Source: Desulfobacteraceae bacterium 4572_19 (GTDB lineage: Bacteria > Desulfobacterota > Desulfobacteria > Desulfobacterales > NBLS01). Taken from it: DNA of 6,378 nt. The stretch is taken from assembly GCA_002084385.1 (NCBI GenBank), contig NBLS01000099.1:1-6378 (forward strand), given 5' to 3'. The notes under the pieces are model-generated. The model did no database searches and had not been told where the DNA came from. It was given only the letters and a program-made list of their open reading frames with translations. The translations under genes and the position numbers were made by a program. This document shows positions 1-6,378 of the stretch, piece after piece (the stretch's first letter is position 1; every line of letters begins with the position of its first letter).

Positions 1-14
1 ACATTCTCAAGCAT
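1..14 (-). CDS. possible start of a divergent gene (edge fragment)
   Basis: Read on the minus strand, an ATG at 14-12 opens MLEN and runs off the window edge. It is preceded by a good Shine-Dalgarno match (AGAGGTGAT, + strand 32-24) about 10 nt upstream. The same frame is open back to a TAA at 59-57, so the start could differ slightly. Only four or five codons are visible, so no product can be named, and a chance match in AT-rich sequence is possible. Confidence 0.15.
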
Positions 15-93
15 CCGTTGAATATCACCTCTTTTTATCTGAATGTCAATATTAAATTAGTAAAATATATATTGTTTTTTATATGAGAGTAGA

Positions 94-114
94 GGCAAAT
101 CCTTGTGGTTGTCC
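94..114 (+). repeat. 21-nt motif, inverted partner at 6011-6031
   Basis: This 21-nt stretch starts GGCAAA and ends GGTTGTCC. By hand count it matches the reverse complement of 6011-6031 at 17 of 21 positions with no gap. The two copies bracket the che genes in opposite orientation. Similarity does not clearly extend to either side. It could be an eroded element terminus or a shared binding site, or it could be chance. Confidence 0.3.
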
Positions 115-119
115 AATAA

Positions 120-178
120 GCATATACCTAACTTCCATATTTTGTTGTGGTGGCAATCCACCATGTTAGTTTATATGC
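120..178. other. structured palindrome in cheA leader
   Basis: GCATATA (120-126) pairs with TATATGC (172-178), and CTAAC (128-132) pairs with GTTAG (165-169). The two arms are separated only by a C opposite TT. Inside lies a perfect 6-bp hairpin, TGGTGG (148-153) against CCACCA (158-163), with a 4-nt CAAT loop. The 3' arms stack almost directly on one another and a 14-nt bulge lies on the 5' side. There is no U-tract, so it is not an intrinsic terminator. It could be a leader RNA structure, a protein-binding palindrome or an eroded mobile-element end. It matches no riboswitch class I know. Confidence 0.5.
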
Positions 179-284
179 AAGTCCATAGAAAAACTATATT
201 ATAAAAACTTTAATTTTTATTGTAGCATATTACTTCCGTAACAAGTTATATAAATTATTTAAAAAAATATGTTGCTCAAATTTC

Positions 285-290
285 TATAAT
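285..290 (+). promoter_or_regulatory. possible -10 box for the che operon
   Basis: A perfect TATAAT lies 66 nt upstream of the cheA start codon. No convincing TTGACA-like hexamer sits 16-18 nt upstream, where the sequence is A/T-only. In DNA this AT-rich the box may be fortuitous. No sigma-54 or sigma-28 type promoter was seen. Confidence 0.2.
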
Positions 291-356
291 CTTATAAGAA
301 GGCATATGTGATTATTATAAAATGGTGCTCGAACTTTTTCCAAGGAATTAAATACA

Positions 357-2518
357 ATGAAAAAATCAGGAAAGAAGCTAACCACAGATCTTTTAAAAAT
401 ATCCTCTGCCATTGTTGATGTTAACCCCGATAATAAAGATAAAAATCTTATTTTACAAAAAAAGAAAGATTTAAAACCTGTATTTGAAAGTATTCTTTTT
501 CTTCAGGCCTTGGCAAGAAGTATAACCAATAATAAAACTTTTACGTTTGACAGCGATGAAGTGATGGAGATGTTAAAGGTAAAAGAGATAACAGATGAAA
601 AACTATCTCCCTCCATTTATGACTGTCTTGATATAGTTGTGCGTTCAACTGTTAATATTGAAATAGATTCCATTGAGGAGATGGGTGAAATATTAAACAA
701 TCTGGATATACTGTACAAGAGAGGTAAAAAAGATAAAAACATTGAGTTGACCAAAGTCTCTTACGGATTAAAAGAGTATATCGGAAAAATTATTATGGAA
801 GAGACTTCCGATTTAAATCCACTTGCTGAAGGTGTTTTATTATTAAAATCCATAGTGAAATGTATGAAAAAAAAGAAAGCCTTTGTCTTTGATATTAGTG
901 ATGTAATGGAGATGTTAAATGAGGATAATGTGAAAAAGAACAAGGTTCCCAAAAAAACAAAGAGAGAAAAAAAGAAGGAAAAAAAGAAAAAAATAGAACA
1001 GAGTAAAACAGGGATTAATACTAAAGATAAACCTGTCGTGGATGACTCAAAAACTATTACTCTGATAAAAGAAGAACCTGTTGAGGTAATCGTTATGGAT
1101 CTTGAAGAAGAAGATATTGAAATATTAGTTGATTTTATCAGTGAAGCACGGGAAAATCTTGATTCGATAGAAGTTAATCTTATCAGTTTAGAAGATTCAC
1201 CGGATGATATGGAAATAATAAATGATATTTTTCGTCCATTTCATACGATTAAAGGTGTTTCAGCTTTTCTTGATCTTAAAAAAATTAATACTCTTGCCCA
1301 CAGCACGGAAAATCTTTTAGATAGTGCAAGGGAAGGTAAATTTGTTGTAAATCATGATATTACAGATATAATTTTAGAATCTGTAGATGTATTAAAAAAA
1401 TTAATTGATAGGGTCGATGAAGGTGTTGCCATAGGCAAAACTGCCCAAGATGGCGATATTAATGTTAAAAATCTCCAGAAAAGAATAGATGACATTGGTA
1501 TTCTTTATTCGAGTGATAAATTAAAGTTAGGAGAACTTCTTGTAAAAACCGGTTCTTTATCCCAAGATGATCTTGATCAAAGCCTTGCAATTCAGAAAGA
1601 ACTGCCTGAAAAAAAACTCGGAGAAATTCTTATAGAGAGTACAGATTTAAAAACACAAGAAGTAGTTGGTGCTATTAGAACCCAGAAAAAACAGGAAAAA
1701 CGTGGAAGTTTACAAGTTAAGGTTGATACAATTAAATTAGATAGCCTTGTGGATTTAACAGGAGAACTTGTTATAGCTCAGGCCATATTAAAGCAACGAA
1801 GTGAACAGCAAACCTCCCGTGATCCTAAACTCCTTCAAGGTTTTAGTCAGTTTGGTCAAATAGTTTCCTATATCCAAAAAACAGCAATGTCCATGCGTAT
1901 GGTTCCAATAAAAGCTACTTTTATGAAAATGGTAAGACTTGTAAGGGATCTTTCAAGGAGTACAGGCAAATCAGTTGCCTTGGAAATGAGTGGTGAAGAT
2001 ACCGAAATTGATAGAAACCTGGTTGAGGCCATGTATGAACCGATGGTTCATATGATTAGAAATTCAGTCGATCATGGGCTTGAACTCTCCCCTGACCGTG
2101 TGAAGGCAAACAAAAATCCTAAAGGAATTATTAATTTACGTGCTTTTCATAAAGGTGGAAATATTGTAATTGAAATTGAAGATGATGGTAAGGGGTTAGA
2201 CAAGGAGAGAATACTTGAAAAAGCTTTTTCTTCAGGGGTCTTGACAGAAGCATCTGAAATGACAGATGCACAAATTTATGACCTTGTAATGCGACCAGGA
2301 TTTTCCACCGCAAAAGAGATAACAGATGTGAACACAAAGATGAATTGCGCGGATTACTAATAGATGAACTTCTTGGTAAAGATGAATTTGTAATAAAAAG
2401 TTTAGGAGAGTCTTTTAAAAAGATTAAAGAACTTGCAGGTTGTGCTATTTTAGGAGATGGTACTGTCGGGCTTATACTCGATATAAGTGGTGTTTTTGAA
2501 GTTGCTTCCGAAGTTTAA
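357..2518 (+). pseudogene. cheA: chemotaxis histidine kinase CheA, internally deleted and frameshifted
   Basis: CheA autophosphorylates a histidine in response to receptor state and hands phosphate to CheY and CheB. The open frame starts at the ATG at 357, ten nt after AAGGAA, and stops at 2360 after 667 codons. Domains in order: two copies of a ~37-residue module (38-74 and 152-188); a Lys-rich linker (about 192-213); an HPt domain (about 250-365) with FRPFHTIKG and phospho-acceptor His296; two MshEN-like motifs (390-413, 420-443) where P2 is usual; P3 dimerisation (about 452-516); and P4 ATPase with N-box HMIRNSVDHG (Asn569), G1 box DDGKGL (609-614) and F-box RPGFSTA (646-652). After EITDV (residue 658) the expected SGRGVGMDVV G2 motif and most of P5 are absent. 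Compared from memory with E. coli CheA, about 120 residues are gone. The true C-terminus continues in another frame to a stop at 2516-2518. Kinase activity is unlikely. An assembly error at the junction is the main alternative. Confidence 0.9.
2330..2518 (+). pseudogene. cheA: out-of-frame 3' remnant of cheA (end of P5 regulatory domain)
   Basis: These 62 codons plus stop lie in the -1 frame relative to the upstream cheA frame. They translate to a clear CheA C-terminus: ELRGLLIDELLGKDEFVIKS near the start, then AGCAILGDGTVGLILDISG near the end. This corresponds to E. coli CheA from RRYALLVDQLIG onward, the final part of the SH3-like P5 domain that binds CheW and receptors. It has no start codon or ribosome binding site of its own and is not expected to be made. 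Its good conservation suggests the upstream deletion is recent. The stop codon lies inside the 8-bp duplication flanking the next element. Confidence 0.85.
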
Positions 2519-2520
2519 AG
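2513..2520 (+). repeat. 8-bp target site duplication, left copy
   Basis: GTTTAAAG lies immediately before the element and is repeated exactly at 2681-2688 immediately after it. It contains the cheA stop codon TAA (2516-2518), so the insertion left the end of cheA unchanged. Confidence 0.85.
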
Positions 2521-2680
2521 GTAACCGTTCACAACCAAGAAATGTGATTTTTTCAGTAATCTCACATTTGTAAGCGTTTACAAATACCTTATATTTGCAT
2601 AAACAGCTTGTCATATAATAGTGTTGTCCTAATATATGACAAGCTGTTTATGCGAAGATGAGGTACTTGTAAACGCTTAC
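2521..2680 (+). mobile_element. IS66-type MITE, copy 1 (160 bp)
   Basis: The element is bounded by GTAACCGTTCAC on the left and GTAAACGCTTAC on the right, with an exact 8-bp GTTTAAAG duplication outside. GTAA ends with 8-bp duplications are typical of the IS66 family, so a full IS66-like transposase elsewhere probably mobilised it. It codes for nothing. Stem-loop A pairs AAATGTGA (2540-2547) with TCACATTT (2562-2569). Hairpin B (2570-2680) has an outer stem GTAAGCGTTTACAA / TTGTAAACGCTTAC and a ~22-bp inner stem around GCATAAACAGCTTG / CAAGCTGTTTATGC. Removing the element and one duplication restores a 16-nt gap between the cheA stop and cheD start. It is now transcribed with the operon and could affect mRNA processing or downstream expression. 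Confidence 0.85.
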
Positions 2681-2688
2681 GTTTAAAG
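2681..2688 (+). repeat. 8-bp target site duplication, right copy
   Basis: This GTTTAAAG is identical to 2513-2520 and directly abuts the GCTTAC end of the element. It lies 14 nt upstream of the cheD start codon and just before the cheD ribosome binding site, which is preserved. Confidence 0.85.
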
Positions 2689-2702
2689 TAAGTGAGGATT
2701 AA

Positions 2703-3182
2703 ATGAGATTAATAGTTGGTGTTTCAGATATGAAGGTCAGTCAAAAACCTGATGATATAATTGTTACGCATTCGTTAGGTTCGTGTATTGGTGTTATTAT
2801 ATACGATCCTGTTGTGAAAGCCGGAGGAATGTTGCACTATATGCTTCCTGAATCCGGTATAGATAAAGAGAAAGCCTTAAATAGACCATATATGTTTGCT
2901 GATACCGGTATTCCAATATTATTTAAATCTTCTTATAAATTGGGGGCAGTAAAACAGAGAATGAATATTGTGGTTGTGGGCGGAGCACAAATTCTTGATC
3001 AAAAAGGTTTTTTTAATATTGGAAAAAGAAATTATGTAGCATTAAAAAAAATGTTTTTTAAAAATAATGTTATGATAAATTATGAAGAGGTAGGTGGAAA
3101 CGTTAATCGTACAGTAAAACTCGAAATTGCCACAGGCGATATCTTTATTAAAACTTCAGGTAAGAAGGAGAGAAAGATATGA
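2703..3182 (+). CDS. cheD: chemoreceptor glutamine deamidase CheD
   Basis: CheD deamidates specific glutamines on methyl-accepting chemotaxis proteins. In CheC/CheX-containing systems it can also bind the CheY-P phosphatase. The protein has 159 residues, normal for the family. The active-site stretch THSLGSCIGV gives Thr22 and Cys28, and GGMLHYMLP gives His45, matching the Cys-His-Thr triad known from Thermotoga CheD (Cys27, His44, Thr21) shifted by one. A second conserved block is VVVGGAQIL (about 89-97). The ATG at 2703 follows GTGAGGA (2692-2698) at short spacing, lying between the right duplication of MITE copy 1 and the gene. The stop overlaps the next start in ATGA. No damage is seen, so the enzyme should be active if expressed; translation may be affected by the long hairpin upstream. 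Confidence 0.93.
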   Translation: MRLIVGVSDMKVSQKPDDIIVTHSLGSCIGVIIYDPVVKAGGMLHYMLPESGIDKEKALNRPYMFADTGIPILFKSSYKLGAVKQRMNIVVVGGAQILDQKGFFNIGKRNYVALKKMFFKNNVMINYEEVGGNVNRTVKLEIATGDIFIKTSGKKERKI

Positions 3183-4027
3183 GTATGCTTCAAAAACTTC
3201 TAAAAAAGATTGACGATCTCAAGCCTATGCCTGCTGTTGTTAGCAAGATAATGGCTATTGTTCAGGATCCTGATTGTGATTTATCTGCTGTAGGAGATAT
3301 TATAAATCACGACCCCATTATTACTGCAAATTTACTTAAAACCTGTAATTCAGCTTATTATGCACTTCCTAATAAAATTGAATCTGCACATGAAGCTGTA
3401 AAATTTCTTGGTATGGATAAAATTGTTGATATGGTTCTTTTAAAATCAACAACTGAAAATTTATCCAATGAACAAAAGGGATACGGTCTTCATGAAGGAG
3501 AGTTATGTAAACATGCAATGGCTTCAGCTTTAATCGCTGAAGAGTTGGCAAAAAAGGTTAATATTAAAAATAAGCATCAAATATTTACAGCTGCCTTAAT
3601 AAAAGATATTGGCAAGGTTATTCTTGATCGAAATCTCGAAAATTCGTTTGATAAAATAAATAAACTTGTCACCAAAGACGGTTTAAGTTTTATGGATGCA
3701 GAAAAAGCAATTATGGGGATAGACCATGCGGAACTTGGTGCTATTGTGGCTAAAAAATGGGATTTTAGTCAAGAAATGATAAATATCATTAGAAATCATC
3801 ACCTACCTGATTTAAATGCCAGCGAAGGTATTGAAACAGCTATTGTATATACAGCAGATAATGTTTGTATGATGTTGGGAATAGGGGTTGGAACAGATGG
3901 GCTTGCATATAGATTTCAAAGAAAAATCCTGGAAGCACTTAATATTACAGCTCTTGAACTTCAAAAAATGATTGCTGATTTTGGGGAAAAGATAGAGGGT
4001 GTAGAAGCCATGGTAGCAGATAAATAA
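3179..4027 (+). CDS. HDOD domain protein (chemotaxis-operon type)
   Basis: HDOD proteins are regulatory relatives of HD phosphohydrolases. They are often found in signalling operons, and their biochemical role is mostly unsettled. This 282-residue protein has the HDOD core over about residues 5-210: DLKPMPAVVSKIM near the start, INHDPIITANLLKTCNSAYY (43-61 region), AVKFLGMDKIVDMVLL (73-88), then IKDIGKVIL (141-149), DHAELGAIVAKKW (182-194) and NHHLP (206-210). At the usual HD position there is Lys142-Asp143 (KDIGK for HDIGK), so the first metal-binding His is missing, as is common in HDOD proteins. His183, His207 and His208 remain. The start overlaps the cheD stop (ATGA) and follows AAGGAG (3165-3170) by 8 nt. 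Its place between cheD and cheY suggests a role tied to this chemotaxis pathway, but the ligand or partner cannot be read from sequence. Confidence 0.88.
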   Translation: MSMLQKLLKKIDDLKPMPAVVSKIMAIVQDPDCDLSAVGDIINHDPIITANLLKTCNSAYYALPNKIESAHEAVKFLGMDKIVDMVLLKSTTENLSNEQKGYGLHEGELCKHAMASALIAEELAKKVNIKNKHQIFTAALIKDIGKVILDRNLENSFDKINKLVTKDGLSFMDAEKAIMGIDHAELGAIVAKKWDFSQEMINIIRNHHLPDLNASEGIETAIVYTADNVCMMLGIGVGTDGLAYRFQRKILEALNITALELQKMIADFGEKIEGVEAMVADK

Positions 4028-4045
4028 TGCCTTTTTGGAGGAGAA

Positions 4046-4471
4046 ATGAAATATAAAATTTTAATTGTTGATGACTCACTGCCCATGCGGGCTGTAATAA
4101 AAAAAACCATTAGAGCTGCAGGTTATGGAAATTCTGACTTCTTTGAAGCAGCAGACGGTCAGGAAGCTCTGGAAAAACTGAACGATGATTGGATTGATAT
4201 TGTTTTATCAGATTATAATATGCCCAAAATGAACGGACTGGAACTTGTTAAAAATATGAATACCAATGAGGCAACAAGTACAATTCCAATTTTGATAATA
4301 TCAACTGAAAGCAGTAAAAAAAAACCGGAAGAATTTTTAAAAGCGGGAGCTACAGGTTTTATAAAAAAACCATTTACTCCCGAAACAATAAGGGCTGAAT
4401 TAATTAATATTTTAGGAGAAGCTGATTATGGCGATGGTGATGAAGAAAGCGATGATAACTTCGATTTCTGA
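4046..4471 (+). CDS. cheY: chemotaxis response regulator CheY
   Basis: This is a single-domain receiver of 141 residues. When phosphorylated by CheA it would signal to the flagellar switch or another motility output. The full receiver signature is present: acidic pair Asp9-Asp10 (ILIVDDS), phospho-acceptor Asp56 (LSDYNMPKMNG), the switch hydroxyl at Ser86 (IISTESS) and the conserved lysine Lys107 before Pro108 (FIKKPF). It starts 18 nt after the HDOD stop behind a strong GGAGGAG (4037-4043) with short spacing. The last ~18 residues (GEADYGDGDEESDD and on) form an acidic tail beyond the normal receiver end, and this tail is encoded in the 44-nt overlap with cheX. With CheA broken in the same operon, its phosphate donor must come from elsewhere, if it is used. 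Confidence 0.92.
   Translation: MKYKILIVDDSLPMRAVIKKTIRAAGYGNSDFFEAADGQEALEKLNDDWIDIVLSDYNMPKMNGLELVKNMNTNEATSTIPILIISTESSKKKPEEFLKAGATGFIKKPFTPETIRAELINILGEADYGDGDEESDDNFDF
4414..4420 (+). promoter_or_regulatory. cheX ribosome binding site inside cheY
   Basis: AGGAGAA lies within the cheY coding region, 7 nt before the ATG at 4428. It decides the cheX start among three clustered in-frame ATGs (4428, 4434, 4440), because the first has the best spacing. The resulting 44-nt overlap implies translational coupling of cheX to cheY. Confidence 0.6.
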
Positions 4472-4895
4472 AGTTTTGGAAACAATGTTTTTTATGGCAA
4501 CTGAAGTTATTGAAGATATCACCATATCAGAGTCAGGTCTGGTTGATATTAAAAAATTACTCGGAGTTAAACTTGAATTTTCAGGTAAGATTTCAGGTGA
4601 TTTTATTTTATTAATTCCAAGCGATCTTGCTGAACAGCTTGCATCTTCATTAATTGGTGCGAATATTAGTTCTTTAACAAGTGAACATGTGCAAGGAAGT
4701 ATAAAAGAATTAATGAATATGATTGCTGGAAATACATTTAGTTATTTAGACAGTGATGCTCAGTTTAAACTTGGTATTCCAGAAATTGTTAAAGCCTCAA
4801 AAATAATGAAAGCTATAAAAGCTAATAATACTAACGAACTTATCATTATGGAAACCTTAGATGGCAATTTGGCATGTGGGGTAATCATTACTTAG
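4428..4895 (+). CDS. cheX: CheY-P phosphatase CheX (CheC/CheX/FliY family)
   Basis: CheX removes phosphate from CheY-P, usually as a dimer, and so ends the signal. The protein has 155 residues, typical for CheX and shorter than CheC. It carries one phosphatase signature, SIKELMNMIAGN, in which Glu94 and Asn97 fit the conserved E-x2-N pair known from Thermotoga CheX (Glu96, Asn99). It has the alpha/beta layout of the family, with FSGKISGDFILLIP (about 51-64) as a core strand pair and SDLAEQLASSLIG (65-77) as a helix. The start is set by AGGAGAA at 4414-4420, and the gene overlaps cheY by 44 nt. It appears intact. Seven nt after its TAG (4893-4895) MITE copy 2 begins. Pairing with cheD and cheY is typical of Thermotoga- or spirochete-like adaptation modules. 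Confidence 0.88.
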   Translation: MAMVMKKAMITSISEVLETMFFMATEVIEDITISESGLVDIKKLLGVKLEFSGKISGDFILLIPSDLAEQLASSLIGANISSLTSEHVQGSIKELMNMIAGNTFSYLDSDAQFKLGIPEIVKASKIMKAIKANNTNELIIMETLDGNLACGVIIT

Positions 4896-4902
4896 TTCTG
4901 TT

Positions 4903-5989
<1,087 letters not shown>

Positions 5990-6084
5990 ATTTTTTCTAT
6001 GATAACATAAGGACAACCTCAAGAGATTGCCCCCTTACAATATTATTATTACTGCATAAAACCTTTTTACATATCTTATTTAAA
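5990..6084. other. short spacer between cheB and MITE copy 3
   Basis: No gene is seen. It begins directly after the early cheB stop, and neither other forward frame resumes CheB-like sequence, so the true cheB 3' end seems to be replaced rather than frameshifted. It contains the inverted partner of the 94-114 motif at 6011-6031. No terminator hairpin with a T-run was found. Confidence 0.5.
6011..6031 (-). repeat. 21-nt motif, inverted partner of 94-114
   Basis: Read on the minus strand it starts GGCAATCTC and ends GGTTGTCC, matching 94-114 at 17 of 21 positions by hand count. It lies 22 nt past the premature cheB stop, where foreign sequence seems to begin, which hints that it may belong to a mobile-element end. 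This is tentative. Confidence 0.3.
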
Positions 6085-6239
6085 TTAACCGTTCACGAAC
6101 AAGAAATGTGATTTTTCGGTAATCTCACATTTATAAGCGTTCATAAGTGCCTTATATTCGCATAAACAGCTTGGCATATAATAGTTGTCCTATATATGAC
6201 AAGCTGTTTATGCGAAGATGAGGTATTGTGAACGCTTAC
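6085..6239 (+). mobile_element. IS66-type MITE, copy 3 (155 bp)
   Basis: Same orientation as copy 1. It starts TTAACCGTTCACGAAC (first base changed from G) and ends TTGTGAACGCTTAC. Stem-loop A pairs AAATGTGA (6104-6111) with TCACATTT (6125-6132). Hairpin B spans 6133-6239 with the inner stem CGCATAAACAGCTTG / CAAGCTGTTTATGCG. The flanking 8-mers TATTTAAA and TGTAATAT do not match, so either the duplication has decayed or the copy arose by rearrangement. An inner-stem G-A mismatch (CTTGGCAT against ATGACAAG) marks some drift. It lies beyond the last che gene, where its hairpin might end or stabilise the transcript, but there is no T-run. Confidence 0.82.
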
Positions 6240-6378
6240 TGTAATATTTATATTTGTAAGCACAATATATAAGATCAATGTAATAATAACAGATGCTATG
6301 AATATCCAAAAAACAGACATAGTCCTGTAATTACTGACTTTTAATCATAATTATAGTATATTAATTACGAGGCCTAAA
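6240..6378. other. AT-rich tail with no recognisable gene
   Basis: No coding frame of useful length is seen on either strand. A 7-bp inverted pair, GTAATTA near 6328 and TAATTAC near 6361, and a TATAAT-like box read on the minus strand near 6350 are visible, but both are expected by chance in such AT-rich DNA. Confidence 0.4.

Larger units (their letters stand above)
1..356. other. non-coding leader upstream of cheA
   Basis: No reading frame of useful length or recognisable protein is seen on either strand. The stretch is AT-rich and holds a 21-nt motif shared in inverted orientation with the region after cheB (94-114), an imperfect palindrome with an inner hairpin (120-178), a TATAAT box (285-290) and the cheA ribosome binding site AAGGAA (342-347). 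If the left-edge gene is real, this is a divergent intergenic region. Confidence 0.6.

Noticed and set aside
94..178. Cyclic di-GMP (GEMM) riboswitch, suggested by GGCAAA and nearby hairpins
   Set aside because: The two-helix GEMM layout and its conserved tetraloop-receptor pattern could not be matched.
2131..2337. Minus-strand open frame inside cheA (also 761-952, 3369-3551, 5359-5550)
   Set aside because: These lie opposite well-conserved coding sequence, carry no recognisable domain and have no convincing start signals, so they are antisense shadows.
2325..2345. Programmed -1 ribosomal frameshift joining the two cheA frames
   Set aside because: No X-XXY-YYZ slippery heptamer is seen, and about 120 conserved residues are missing as well, so a frameshift alone would not restore CheA.
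2521..2680. CRISPR array or single CRISPR-like repeat
   Set aside because: Three copies kilobases apart in mixed orientation, with mobile-element termini and an 8-bp duplication; no regular spacers.
6253..6266. Fourth, fragmentary MITE end (TTTGTAAGCACAAT) next to copy 3
   Set aside because: Only a few bases match, with a gap, and no arm or stem follows.

Overview
This window is AT-rich (about two thirds A+T by eye). It carries one decaying chemotaxis operon, all on the + strand, in the order cheA - cheD - HDOD gene - cheY - cheX - cheB. The gene order, the HDOD protein between cheD and cheY, and the style of the CheB receiver suggest an anaerobic Desulfobacterota-type bacterium (Desulfobacterales-like). 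That placement is an inference from gene content, not from a marker gene. No MCP, cheW or cheR lies in the window.

Layout. Positions 1-356 are a non-coding leader with a strong imperfect palindrome (120-178), a TATAAT box (285-290) and perhaps the first codons of a divergent gene at the left edge. cheA (357-2518) has a duplicated N-terminal module, a lysine-rich linker, an HPt domain, two MshEN-like motifs, the dimerisation domain and most of the ATPase domain. Roughly 120 codons are then missing, with a frame change at about 2328, so the ATP-lid (G2) region and most of the CheW-like P5 domain are gone. The last 62 codons of P5 survive out of frame. cheD, the HDOD gene, cheY and cheX (2703-4895) look intact and closely coupled. 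cheB (5057-5989) has lost its start and about 16-20 codons, and its C-terminus is short.

Three copies of one 155-160 bp non-autonomous element sit in the gaps at 2521-2680 (+), 4903-5057 (-) and 6085-6239 (+). Each holds a short stem-loop plus a hairpin of about 110 nt, with GTAACCGTTCAC / GTGAACGCTTAC-type termini. Copy 1 is flanked by a perfect 8-bp duplication (GTTTAAAG). GTAA termini and 8-bp duplications are hallmarks of the IS66 family, so these are best read as IS66-type MITEs. Copy 1 landed on the cheA stop codon and kept both the stop and the cheD ribosome binding site. Copy 2 replaces the 5' end of cheB.

Functional reading. CheD (receptor deamidase), CheX (CheY-P phosphatase) and CheY keep their key residues. 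The kinase CheA and the methylesterase CheB appear broken, so the adaptation and signal-termination half survives without its kinase. Either the pathway is decaying, or another CheA/CheB elsewhere in the genome serves these proteins. The 6240-6378 tail holds no recognisable gene.
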